Shown: piece by piece, positions 8,479 to 15,706 of the stretch | Layout: each line of letters opens with the position of its first letter | Numbering within the stretch: position 1 is the stretch's first letter | Assembly (NCBI RefSeq): GCF_020731285.1 | Contig: NZ_JAJFOW010000008.1 | Location: 62,001 to 126,000 of the forward strand | Direction: 5' to 3' | Length of the DNA: 64,000 bases | DNA from: Cohnella baijiui | Lineage (GTDB): Bacteria > Bacillota > Bacilli > Paenibacillales > Paenibacillaceae | Notes under the pieces: generated by a model | Databases searched by the model: none | Seen by the model: only the letters and a program-made list of their open reading frames with translations | Told to the model about the DNA's origin: nothing | Translations under genes and position numbers: made by a program

Positions 8479-8994
8479 TCAAATGACTTTGATCATCCGA
8501 AGAAGAAACATAATATACATGGGGATAACGAAAATGTTTTTCAATACGAACAACACCGATTTCGCCAATGCTTGCACGTCAATAGCCGAAACATGAAGCA
8601 GCCGGACGATCACACCCATCACCTCTTCGCTGCCGATCCATTCCGTAACCAGCTTGATTCCCGGGATAATCGCATAGAGGAACCATACATATTGCCATAA
8701 TGCAGTTACGATCAATTCCAGCGCTGCGGGGACGGTGATCTGCTTCCAATTGATTCTGTCGCGCTCTTTCCAGCCGATCCTGGCGATAGCCGCGAATAAC
8801 GCGATTCGCATCACCCAAAGAATAATCTCAAGCGACTCCGGGGTATGGCCCGTGTACATCTGATAACCGCGAATCATCGAGGGAACTAGCGCCAAGATGA
8901 TCAGCACCGTATGTGAAAAATAGAATCTGAACCCCCAGGATATCAGCTCAAACGGTGCCCATATGAACCGCCGAAGCGTCTGTTGAACCGCCAT
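8479..8994 (-). CDS. Membrane protein of unknown function, last gene of the PadR module
   Basis: A 171-residue protein with about four hydrophobic segments (ISWGFRFYFSHTVLIILALV, ILWVMRIALFAAIA, a central one around LWQYVWFLYAIIPG, and a C-terminal one around NIFVIPMYIMFLL). I do not recognise a named family. The ATG at 8994 has GAGGAG upstream and overlaps the stop of the DUF4097 gene (8996-8998) in a TAA-then-ATG arrangement. It is co-transcribed with padR, the DUF1700 gene and the DUF4097 gene, so it probably acts at the membrane with the other two. Confidence 0.75.
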   Translation of the reverse strand: MAVQQTLRRFIWAPFELISWGFRFYFSHTVLIILALVPSMIRGYQMYTGHTPESLEIILWVMRIALFAAIARIGWKERDRINWKQITVPAALELIVTALWQYVWFLYAIIPGIKLVTEWIGSEEVMGVIVRLLHVSAIDVQALAKSVLFVLKNIFVIPMYIMFLLRMIKVI

Positions 8995-8995
8995 C

Positions 8996-9736
8996 TTACT
9001 GCTCCTCTCCTTTGGTCTGGGCAAGATGAAATCCTCCGGACTCCGTCGTAACTTGAATCCGTTGTCCGCCGGAGCCCAACTGCCCGATTATGCGGTTGTC
9101 GGTCTGTTTCACATACTGTAGGCCGGTCCAATCAACACGGCCTTTCCCCTTCGCGCTTTTGAAATCCAGCTGCATCGATACGGGAATGCTTTCAAAACGA
9201 ATGCTGACGTCCCCTTTCGTCGTCTCCACCGCATAATCGCCAGTAAGTTCGTAGCCTGTAATCCGAACATCCCCCGTCTCTGTGCGAACGTCGGTGCGCT
9301 TGCCGTCGATGCCGTTCAGTTTGACGTCCGCCAGTTTCGTAGTAATGTCGATGGACTCATACAGTTTGCGGGGTATACGAATCTCGATCCGCTCCCGATA
9401 GAACAGAACGCCGATATTGAACTTGTACGGGTCTTTCCTCTTCACATCCACCTTAAGCTGCCCGCCGTCGGCCGAAACCTCGACGCGATACAGCTGGCTG
9501 CGGCTTCCTTTGCTTACTTGCAGATCCACCGTAACGGCATCCTGCTCCGCCGGCTTCACGAAGACGTCCGCATCCGGAGAATGAATCTTGACGGATCGAA
9601 TCAATTGGCCGGAATCGAGCTGCCTGCTCCAAACGGAATGAAGCTCATTAACGCCGGTAATCGTTAACGTATAAATCATCCCGCTTATCCCGATAACAAA
9701 AAGCACCAATGCCCCGTATATCCATTTTTTCATCAT
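8996..9736 (-). CDS. DUF4097 family protein with an N-terminal membrane anchor
   Basis: A 246-residue protein with one N-terminal transmembrane segment (IYGALVLFVIGISGMIYTL) followed by a beta-rich, repetitive domain (KIHSPDADVFVKPAEQDAV, ADVKLNGIDGKRTDVRTETG, VETTKGDVSIRFES). The family is called a putative adhesin and includes the LiaG/YvlB-like domain. The protein probably lies on the outer face of the membrane. It overlaps the upstream DUF1700 gene by four bases and is the third gene of the PadR operon. Such modules respond to envelope stress in Bacillus relatives; the role here is inferred. Confidence 0.85.
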   Translation of the reverse strand: MMKKWIYGALVLFVIGISGMIYTLTITGVNELHSVWSRQLDSGQLIRSVKIHSPDADVFVKPAEQDAVTVDLQVSKGSRSQLYRVEVSADGGQLKVDVKRKDPYKFNIGVLFYRERIEIRIPRKLYESIDITTKLADVKLNGIDGKRTDVRTETGDVRITGYELTGDYAVETTKGDVSIRFESIPVSMQLDFKSAKGKGRVDWTGLQYVKQTDNRIIGQLGSGGQRIQVTTESGGFHLAQTKGEEQ

Positions 9737-10284
9737 CGCTGGTCCCCTTTTACGCTTTCAAGCTGGCTTTTGGTCAAGCTCAATGCCCATCCGGCCAGCT
9801 TCCTACCGGCAGAATACAAGCCCGCTCCCATCAGCACGCCTAGGCTGAACGTCGTGATCGATAGAAAAAGGTAAAGCAACACGTCGGTACGGTCGTAAAA
9901 AGGCATCGTTCTAAGCAGCGTCAAAGGCGACAGTATAAATAGAATCGGTACTACGCATAGGAGCAAAAACCCGCAGATCGCCGCTAATACCGGAAACAGC
10001 CCAACTACCGCGCCTATCCCGATTCCCGTCGTTGCTGTCACTGCGCGCACCGCGCTGGAGAACGACCTGTCGCGTTCCGCCGCCGCAATCCGGTATTCCG
10101 CCACCAATTCCTTAGCGATCGTGCCAGGGTCGCCGAGCTTGCGGCTGATCTCTTGCTCCGACAATCCTTTCTCGAGTCCGGTCGCATAATGCTCCTCGAA
10201 ATCGCTAATGATATCCTGCCGTTCGCTCTCCGGCAGCCGTTTCAATCCCGCTTCCAGACGAAGCAGATAATCCCTTTTATCCAT
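9733..10284 (-). CDS. DUF1700 (HAAS-domain) membrane protein
   Basis: A 183-residue protein. The N-terminal helical domain, about residues 1-75, begins MDKRDYLLRLEAGLKRLPES and contains DIISDFEEHYATGLEKGLSE and KLGDPGTIAKELVAEYR, the HAAS signature. Two to three hydrophobic segments follow (about 85-180). HAAS/DUF1700 proteins almost always follow a PadR-like regulator and act as membrane signalling partners; that is known of the family, not shown here. It overlaps padR by eight bases and the DUF4097 gene by four. Confidence 0.9.
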   Translation of the reverse strand: MDKRDYLLRLEAGLKRLPESERQDIISDFEEHYATGLEKGLSEQEISRKLGDPGTIAKELVAEYRIAAAERDRSFSSAVRAVTATTGIGIGAVVGLFPVLAAICGFLLLCVVPILFILSPLTLLRTMPFYDRTDVLLYLFLSITTFSLGVLMGAGLYSAGRKLAGWALSLTKSQLESVKGDQR

Positions 10285-10600
10285 TCGTCATTTCCCCTTC
10301 GATAAGACGGTTGATCGCTCCGGAAAATTGCTTCCACTCCTCCAACAACTCCTCCATATACGTCCTCCCTTTTTCGGTCATTGAATAATATTTGCGTGAC
10401 GGCCCTTCTGTCGACTCCACATGATAAGTCGATAAATAGTCCTGTTCCTTCAATCGGCGCAGCAACGGATATAGCGAGCCCTCGGCAATGTCGATTCGCC
10501 TGGAGATGCTCTCCGCCAACTCGAAGCCGTAGCGGTCTTTCTTGGCTAGCATAACGAGTACGCACAGCTCAAGTACGCCTTTCTTAAATTGCACATTCAA
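10277..10600 (-). CDS. PadR family transcriptional regulator
   Basis: A 107-residue winged-helix repressor of the short PadR-s2 class. The sequence shows KKGVLELCVLVMLAKKDRYG, then the recognition region EGSLYPLLRRLKEQDYLS, and the wing ESTEGPSRKYYSMTEKGR. The C-terminal helix MEELLEEWKQFSGAIN serves for dimerisation. It is the first gene of a four-gene operon (padR, DUF1700, DUF4097, membrane protein) and probably represses it. The palindrome at 10634-10646 upstream is a candidate operator. Confidence 0.93.
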   Translation of the reverse strand: MNVQFKKGVLELCVLVMLAKKDRYGFELAESISRRIDIAEGSLYPLLRRLKEQDYLSTYHVESTEGPSRKYYSMTEKGRTYMEELLEEWKQFSGAINRLIEGEMTNG

Positions 10601-10633
10601 AGATACTCACCTCACCTGCACATCATTCACTAC

Positions 10634-10646
10634 TGAATATTATTCA
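10634..10646. promoter_or_regulatory. Candidate PadR operator
   Basis: TGAATA-T-TATTCA is a perfect palindrome 34 bases upstream of padR. The sequence TTCACTA occurs on both sides of it (about 10625 and 10643), giving overlapping direct repeats. Binding by PadR is inferred from position. Confidence 0.45.
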
Positions 10647-10728
10647 CTACCGGACATTATTCTGCAACTGGACCTTGGTCGAGTTCATTTATCCAAGCGG
10701 ATTCCATCAAGTAATCTCGAAGAGGCGG

Positions 10729-10844
10729 TCAACCTGGCAGTTTAGCAACGTTTCGCCGCAACATAAACAGACCGCCGCATCCGGATGACCGCGGCGGTCC
10801 ATATTTTTCGCGCGGCCCCGGTTTAAGACGGCTGCGCTTCTTCC
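10729..10844. repeat. 117-base repeat, copy 2 (covers the 3' end of the NADP-reductase gene)
   Basis: This matches 6979-7095 with scattered substitutions. It includes the hairpin at 10770-10799 and the last codons of the reductase gene that ends at 10823. This copy is in its natural gene context, so it is the likely source of copy 1. Confidence 0.8.
10770..10808 (+). terminator. Hairpin with T tract, downstream of the reductase gene
   Basis: The stem GACCGCCGC / GCGGCGGTC is followed by ATATTTTT on the plus strand. The flanking genes are both on the minus strand, where the U tract is missing, so its strength for them is uncertain. Confidence 0.55.
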
Positions 10845-11440
10845 CTTCTCAGCACCCGGATTGCGTAGTCGCGGCCGAACTGCGGCGAGAGCGCGGTCCA
10901 GAACGAAAAGAGCGCCTTTTCGATCTCGCCCATCACTTCTGCACCGCCAGCGTCCACCATGTCGAATCCGGCTTCTGCGCCCAGCCGAAGGACGGTCATC
11001 TTGGCTTCTTCGTCCTCGCCATTCATGAAGAGCGTGGCGTTCGCACCGCCGAACCGCGGGTTCGCGAGCGCCTCCCACGTCGACGTATGGAACGCCCGCA
11101 CGACGCGCGCGCCAATCGCAAGCCTCCTCACTACCGCGTCCGCTGACCGCCCGTCGAACAATATCGTCGCATTGACGACGATTTTCCGCTGCAGGTCTCC
11201 CATCTCTTCCAGTACTCGCTCGATTTCCGTGCCGGGAACGGCCAATACGACGATTTCGCCGGACGCGGACGCTTCCTTAACGGACGCCGCCGCGGCGTTC
11301 GGGCCGATCGACTCGAGCAGCGCTTGCATCCGTTCGCTTTGCGGATCCCGCGAGCCGAACATCACCCTGTGACCTTTCGTCGCCCACGCTTTTCCCAACG
11401 TACCGCCGATGTGTCCTGACCCGATTATCGCAATGTTCAC
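10823..11440 (-). CDS. NADPH-dependent F420-reductase-like / NAD(P)-binding oxidoreductase
   Basis: A 205-residue Rossmann-fold protein of the NADPH:F420 oxidoreductase-like family. The dinucleotide loop GSGHIGGTLGKAWATKGH is at residues 7-24 and is followed by MFGSRDPQ, where an R after the strand suggests NADPH. Further family segments are EIVVLAVPGTEIERVL, RKIVVNATILF and VVRAFHTSTWEALANP. F420 is not expected in this lineage, so the real partner is probably another NADP-dependent substrate. It lies 54 bases downstream of a MerR regulator and is probably in the same transcript. Its 3' end lies in the 117-base repeat. Confidence 0.85.
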   Translation of the reverse strand: MNIAIIGSGHIGGTLGKAWATKGHRVMFGSRDPQSERMQALLESIGPNAAAASVKEASASGEIVVLAVPGTEIERVLEEMGDLQRKIVVNATILFDGRSADAVVRRLAIGARVVRAFHTSTWEALANPRFGGANATLFMNGEDEEAKMTVLRLGAEAGFDMVDAGGAEVMGEIEKALFSFWTALSPQFGRDYAIRVLRREEAQPS

Positions 11441-11494
11441 GCGCTCATCTCCTCAACAAGTGTTTTTGCTTGAACGCCGGAACATTCGTAAAAT

Positions 11495-11890
11495 TTACGG
11501 CGTCCCGTCCAACAGCTCGTTGTACAGGCGGATGTTGTTTTTCGTCCGATTGATCAGCTCATCGAGTTCGCGGCGCTGCATCTCCATCCGGGCCAAGTGA
11601 TCCGTCAGCAGGCCGATTCGATCCCGGAGAACGGCTTCGTCTCCTTCGCTCATTGATGAGCGTTCAGTCATGCAGCGGTTCGAAATCGTGAACGACTTGA
11701 TTTCCTCCAACGACAACCCCATCCGTTTCAAACATTTCAGTCCGAATAGCAGTCGGAGATCGTCGTCGCTAAACACGCGCGCGCCGCCCGGCCGTTTGCG
11801 CTGCGGCTTGAGCAGCCCCATTTTCTCGTAAAACCTGAGCGTATCGTGTCCGAACCCCGTCATCTCTGCGGCTTGACCGATCGTGTACAA
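11495..11890 (-). CDS. MerR family transcriptional regulator
   Basis: A 131-residue MerR protein. The N-terminal winged helix starts YTIGQAAEMTGFGHDTLRFY and continues EKMGLLKPQRKRPGGARVF with the usual DDLRLLFGLKCLKRMGLSLE. A C-terminal coiled coil (LARMEMQRRELDELINRTKN) serves for dimerisation. There is no metal-binding cysteine at the C-terminus, so a metal ligand is unlikely. The start is a TTG at 11890 preceded by GGGAGGCG. Its promoter has the distorted 19-base spacer that MerR proteins activate, so it probably controls itself and the reductase downstream. Confidence 0.9.
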   Translation of the reverse strand: MYTIGQAAEMTGFGHDTLRFYEKMGLLKPQRKRPGGARVFSDDDLRLLFGLKCLKRMGLSLEEIKSFTISNRCMTERSSMSEGDEAVLRDRIGLLTDHLARMEMQRRELDELINRTKNNIRLYNELLDGTP

Positions 11891-11914
11891 CGAGCTCGCC
11901 TCCCTTCATACCGC

Positions 11915-11945
11915 ATTCTACAAGCTGGAGATAACTCCAGGTCAA
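11915..11945 (-). promoter_or_regulatory. MerR-type promoter with 19-base spacer and palindrome
   Basis: On the minus strand TTGACC (11945-11940) and TAGAAT (11920-11915) are separated by 19 bases. The spacer holds CTGGAG-N4-CTCCAG. A long spacer centred on a palindrome is the diagnostic layout of MerR-activated promoters. The merR start codon is 25 bases downstream of the -10. Confidence 0.85.
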
Positions 11946-11996
11946 CTCCTTTGAAGCAAAATCGCTGGCAGCGTCGGCGCTGAATAAGCTTAAAGG

Positions 11997-12899
11997 TTAT
12001 ATCCCCCTCCCCTGTACGAGAACCTCCCTAGCTGCTTCAATGAAAGATAACATGATTGGTGAAAGCCACTTGTCTTTATGCCATAACATTTGCGTATATA
12101 CGTGCAAATCCGGAATTTGCCAAGGAAGAGCAACTAGTTCGCCCCGTTCAACTTCGGCTTTTGTTACGATCTCAGGAAGGAATGCAATACCGATTCCCGT
12201 AATTGCACATTGTTTGATCGCTTCGGCATTTTGAAACTCTAAATACGTAATACTATCAATACCTTCTTTCTCGAATGACCGGTCAAACATGGTTCGATAA
12301 GTACAGCCTTTTTCATTCGTCAGGAACACTTCTCCGTGAAAATCTTCCAGCTGTAGTTCAGTTCGATTCGCGAGAGGATGGTCTGGAGCAGCGAAAAGGC
12401 AGAAAGTTTCCTCCAGTAGCGGTTCTACTGCAAGTCCCGTTGAGCGAATGGGTTCGTCCAACATAAAGACGACATCCGCAGCTCCTTCAAAGAGCGTTTG
12501 CTTGAGTTGCTGATTGGGAACGGAGCGGAAGATGAGACGAACCCTCGGTTGGCGCAAGCGGAATAGGCGAAAAACAACTGGAAGCCGATAGGCGCAAAGA
12601 ACCTCGTTAGCACTGATCGTTAGGGTGCCGTTTAGATTTTCATTGTCATGAACGACGCTGCGAGCCTCGTCCAATTTGTCTAGAACGCTTTGGATATGAG
12701 TTAAAAAGCGCTTACCCTCCGGTGTAAGAGCGAGCTGCTTGCCCAAGCGGTCAAAGAGACGAACACCAAGCTCATCCTCCAACGCTTTTATTTGCATCGT
12801 GACGTTGGAAGGGACGTAACTCAGAGCCTCCGCAGCACGACTGAAATTTAAAGTGGATGCAACCGTGCGGAATGTATTCAGTTGGCGTAATTCCATCAT
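11997..12899 (-). CDS. LysR family transcriptional regulator
   Basis: A 300-residue LysR-type regulator. The N-terminal winged helix starts MMELRQLNTFRTVASTLNFS, with RAAEALSYVPSNVTMQIKAL and ELGVRLFDRLGKQLALT. The C-terminal periplasmic-binding-like co-inducer domain extends from about residue 90 (LNGTLTISANEVLCAYRLP) to the end. It is divergent from the alpha/beta hydrolase gene at 13040, and two palindromes with the LysR pattern lie between them. It very likely controls the hydrolase gene; the co-inducer is unknown. Confidence 0.93.
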   Translation of the reverse strand: MMELRQLNTFRTVASTLNFSRAAEALSYVPSNVTMQIKALEDELGVRLFDRLGKQLALTPEGKRFLTHIQSVLDKLDEARSVVHDNENLNGTLTISANEVLCAYRLPVVFRLFRLRQPRVRLIFRSVPNQQLKQTLFEGAADVVFMLDEPIRSTGLAVEPLLEETFCLFAAPDHPLANRTELQLEDFHGEVFLTNEKGCTYRTMFDRSFEKEGIDSITYLEFQNAEAIKQCAITGIGIAFLPEIVTKAEVERGELVALPWQIPDLHVYTQMLWHKDKWLSPIMLSFIEAAREVLVQGRGI

Positions 12900-12915
12900 T
12901 CGACACCCCTCTTGC

Positions 12916-12966
12916 TTTCAATATTATTGAAACTTATTTCGATTTTCAATCACTTTCATTGAAAGT
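12916..12966. promoter_or_regulatory. Two LysR-type palindromes in the divergent promoter region
   Basis: TTTCAATA-T-TATTGAAA (12916-12932) is a perfect 8+1+8 palindrome. ACTTTCA-T-TGAAAGT (12952-12966) is a perfect 7+1+7 palindrome. Both share the TTTCA..TGAAA core and lie 36 bases apart centre to centre, which fits a recognition and an activation site for the LysR tetramer. Confidence 0.7.
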
Positions 12967-13039
12967 ATCACAACCTTATACTAAGCACAAGAAATACATT
13001 CTAAATGGTTGGATTCATTTTGAAGGGAGCGATAATACG

Positions 13040-14059
13040 ATGGATTATGAAGTTTTTGATTTGGGTAACGTAACCTTGCAATCAGGAGTGACGTTGCCGA
13101 GCGCTTTTCTTGCTTATCAAACTTATGGAAAATTAAATGAAAAGAAAGATAATGTCATCGTCTATCCGACTGCTTTTGGCGACCAGCATGTTCAGAATGA
13201 ATGGTTGATTGGAAACGGCATGGCACTGGATCCGCAGAAATATTTCATTATCGTGCCAAATCTGCTGGGCAACGGATTATCTTCGTCTCCCAGCAACACG
13301 CCTCCCCCATTCGACCGGGCTCATTTTCCGCAGGTAACGATCTATGACAACGTTCAATTCCAGCATCGCTTGTTGACCGAGAAATTCGGCATTCAGAAGA
13401 TCGCTCTCGTGGTTGGATGGTCAATGGGAGGCATTCAGTCCTACCAATGGGGGGCAAGTTATCCCGACATGGTGGAACGAATCGCACCTTTCGCCGGAAT
13501 TGCCAAGACTTGGCCTCATACGTATGTGGTCCTGGACGGAATGAAAGCTGCGCTAATGGCTGCAGTGGGCTTCGATTCAAGTAGACTAAACGAGTTGACT
13601 GCTTCAGATATGCGTGCCGTTGGTCGTACCTATGCAGGATGGGGCTTATCGCAAGCGTTTTACAGAGAGGAACTTTATCGTGAGCTGGGATTTAACGCTT
13701 TGGAAGATTTTATAGCCGGCGTCTGGGAAGATAGCTTTAGGAAGATGGATCCGCACAATGTCCTGGCCATGTTATGGACAGGCCAATATGCAGATATTAG
13801 TGCAAACCCAACCTATAACGGTGATTTCAATAAAGCCCTCAGAAGCATTGAAGCGCTCGCCTATATTATGCCGGGGAGCACGGATCTCTTCTGTACGGCG
13901 GACGATAACAAATACGAGGCTAAACGTATGCCTAATGCTGATCTTAATCCAATCGAGTCGATCTGGGGCCATTTTGCCGGTCGCGGAATAAACAGGGCCG
14001 ATAATCAATTTATTGATGACAACCTAAAACGATTGTTGGCGCTTCGTACAAATAAATAG
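13040..14059 (+). CDS. Alpha/beta hydrolase of the homoserine acetyltransferase-like (MetX) fold
   Basis: A 339-residue cytoplasmic protein. The nucleophile elbow is VVGWSMGGIQSYQWG, with Ser in G-W-S-M-G-G, as in the MetX-like group. The early segment YQTYGKLNEKKDNVIVYPTAFG and the oxyanion-region GNGLSSSPSNTPPPF also fit. The acid and histidine are expected near MPGSTDLFCTADDN and SIWGHFAGRG. The frame is open from 12857, but the ATG at 13040 is preceded by GAAGGGAG and gives the normal length. True homoserine acetyltransferase is unlikely because no methionine genes are near. It is controlled by the divergent LysR regulator. Confidence 0.85.
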   Translation: MDYEVFDLGNVTLQSGVTLPSAFLAYQTYGKLNEKKDNVIVYPTAFGDQHVQNEWLIGNGMALDPQKYFIIVPNLLGNGLSSSPSNTPPPFDRAHFPQVTIYDNVQFQHRLLTEKFGIQKIALVVGWSMGGIQSYQWGASYPDMVERIAPFAGIAKTWPHTYVVLDGMKAALMAAVGFDSSRLNELTASDMRAVGRTYAGWGLSQAFYREELYRELGFNALEDFIAGVWEDSFRKMDPHNVLAMLWTGQYADISANPTYNGDFNKALRSIEALAYIMPGSTDLFCTADDNKYEAKRMPNADLNPIESIWGHFAGRGINRADNQFIDDNLKRLLALRTNK

Positions 14060-14081
14060 ATCACCATTGCCTTTAAATAAA

Positions 14082-14124
14082 CAAAAAGAAGGCGTCGCTT
14101 CATTGAAGCTTCTCCTTCTTTTTG
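14082..14124. terminator. Bidirectional terminator between convergent genes
   Basis: CAAAAAGAAGG and CCTTCTTTTTG form a perfect 11-base stem with internal A and T tracts on both sides. It separates the hydrolase gene (plus) from the YCII-type gene (minus). Confidence 0.8.
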
Positions 14125-14134
14125 CCACGGCACA

Positions 14135-14485
14135 TCAAAATACTTGACGCAATTCAATCTGGCCTTCGCCATGTCCCTGCGGGTCCGGCATCCGCATGGC
14201 CCACTCGATGGCTTCTTCCCTCGACTTCACTTCAATCAGAATGAACCCGGCAATCAATTCTTTCGTTTCCGTAAATGGGCCATCCGTAACCACCGGCTTT
14301 TCCCCCGGATTCGGAAACGTAAAGCGAATTCCGTTTGAGCTTGGATGAAGTCCTTTAGCCATAACCCGCACGCCTGCCTTCACTAATTCCTCATTGTACC
14401 TCGCCATGGCTTCAATGAGCTCCGAGCTCGGGAGATTTCCGGCTTCCGAATTGTTCGAGGCTTTGACAATCAACATAAATAGCAT
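14135..14485 (-). CDS. YCII-related (DGPF domain) protein
   Basis: A 116-residue protein of the DGPF/YCII family, beginning MLFMLIVKASNNSEAG and carrying VVTDGPFTETKELIAGFILI, which contains the name-giving D-G-P-F motif, and EAIEWAMRMPDPQG. These small ferredoxin-like-fold proteins are often encoded beside ECF sigma factors; the activity is unknown. The frame is open from 14524, but AAGGAGG lies seven bases before the ATG at 14485. No sigma factor gene is adjacent here. Confidence 0.9.
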   Translation of the reverse strand: MLFMLIVKASNNSEAGNLPSSELIEAMARYNEELVKAGVRVMAKGLHPSSNGIRFTFPNPGEKPVVTDGPFTETKELIAGFILIEVKSREEAIEWAMRMPDPQGHGEGQIELRQVF

Positions 14486-14622
14486 CCATCTTCCTCCTTT
14501 TTTTGAGTCAGGTTCCATTACCATTCATAATCGGCTGCTATATCAATACAACGAACAAGAAAAAGCAAAATCGACACTGCAAATCGATTTAATTCCTTTT
14601 TCTAAGTTCAACAAATAAATAA

Positions 14623-14643
14623 CCGTTCCTCTTAGGGGAACGG
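14623..14643 (-). terminator. Probable terminator of the TetR gene ending at 14764
   Basis: CCGTTCC and GGAACGG form a seven-base stem with a seven-base loop, followed on the minus strand by TTATTTATTTG. Confidence 0.6.
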
Positions 14644-14763
14644 CTCGTTATCTGAAGTGCCTTAGAATCAAGGAATTTCTTCCTGAAACTTAAGACTAGA
14701 CCCACTCGTGGATGCGTTCTTACGGGCTAGGCTTATCATTTCAGGGGTCAATTGGAACCGCAG

Positions 14764-15660
14764 TTAACTCATCATTTGAGTACCCAGTAGTTTTCTCAAA
14801 GGGCCAACTATGCTTATTAACTCATGCTGCGACTGCAAATGCCCCAACAAGATATCGATTAAAATCCGCTTCGGCTGATCTTTCTCTACTTCCTCCTGAA
14901 GCAGCTGGACAGCTCCGTTCAATTCCTCTTTTCGCGTATTCTGCACCGTTAGTTCCTGTATGGCTGAGGTTAGGGAATCAAATAAATTTCTTTTTTGTTT
15001 GGCATCGGGGATCGATACTCCTTGCAATCCGCTTTGTACGTATTCGTTCATTACCAAGGACTGCATAAGTTCGGGACCTCCGTTTTTTATCACGCTTGCC
15101 GCAATATCGTCCATCCGGTCGACAATAAATACTGCGGCGTTTTCCAGGTTCAATGGTTGGTTCATCACGTTCGCGAAATGCGTTAATTCTTTCATGATTC
15201 CGAGATAGACGGCAATGACATCCCATATATGCCCTTCCAACTGCTGTCCATACGTCGAGATCAAGCACTCCTTATAATAATTCAACTGACGGGCTCTCAG
15301 TCGGGAGCAGAAGGGAATCAACTTCCCGCTTTCTTGCGTGGGAAGGTCCTTAAATTGTTCGAGGCTGAAATTCAATTCGGCAAAATACCGCAGTTGAAGC
15401 AAAGTGCCGTGGATAAGTCTGTCTCTTGGCGGTCGAGTTTGATCTGCTAGAATCGCCTCGGCTTTGTCATACATGTCCCGGAATCGTGTATCATAGACCT
15501 CGATCAGCAGCTCTTCTTTCGATGCGAAAAATTTGTACAACGATCCCTTAGCGACCCCGCAATCATTCGCAATATCCTGCATGGAAGTCGACATGTATCC
15601 TTTCTCTGAGAAAAACCGCATAGCGGACTCCATAATTTTCTGCTTTAGTAAACTCACCAA
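14764..15660 (-). CDS. TetR/AcrR family transcriptional regulator (long form)
   Basis: A regulator of about 298 residues. The N-terminal helix-turn-helix is clear (KQKIMESAMRFFSEKGYMST, DIANDCGVAKGSLYKFFASK). The C-terminal region is longer than in most TetR proteins and ends in an extra helical part (TVQNTRKEELNGAVQLLQEE). The open frame extends to 15840, but the upstream part does not look like protein of this family. A TTG at 15660, with AAGAGG before it, or a GTG at 15657 gives the conserved LLKQKI start. It lies 46 bases after the AhpD-like gene and is probably co-transcribed with it. It may also control the divergent MFS-DoxX operon. Confidence 0.85.
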   Translation of the reverse strand: MVSLLKQKIMESAMRFFSEKGYMSTSMQDIANDCGVAKGSLYKFFASKEELLIEVYDTRFRDMYDKAEAILADQTRPPRDRLIHGTLLQLRYFAELNFSLEQFKDLPTQESGKLIPFCSRLRARQLNYYKECLISTYGQQLEGHIWDVIAVYLGIMKELTHFANVMNQPLNLENAAVFIVDRMDDIAASVIKNGGPELMQSLVMNEYVQSGLQGVSIPDAKQKRNLFDSLTSAIQELTVQNTRKEELNGAVQLLQEEVEKDQPKRILIDILLGHLQSQHELISIVGPLRKLLGTQMMS

Positions 15661-15706
15661 TAAACCTCTTTTCAAAATGGTAATTAACGCTTCAACCTGG
15701 ATCATA

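Noticed and set aside
12857..13039. Longer N-terminus of the alpha/beta hydrolase
   Set aside because: It would run through both LysR palindromes and has no ribosome binding site; the ATG at 13040 has one.
13248..13580. 110-codon minus-strand frame inside the alpha/beta hydrolase gene
   Set aside because: It is antisense to the nucleophile-elbow region of a well supported gene.
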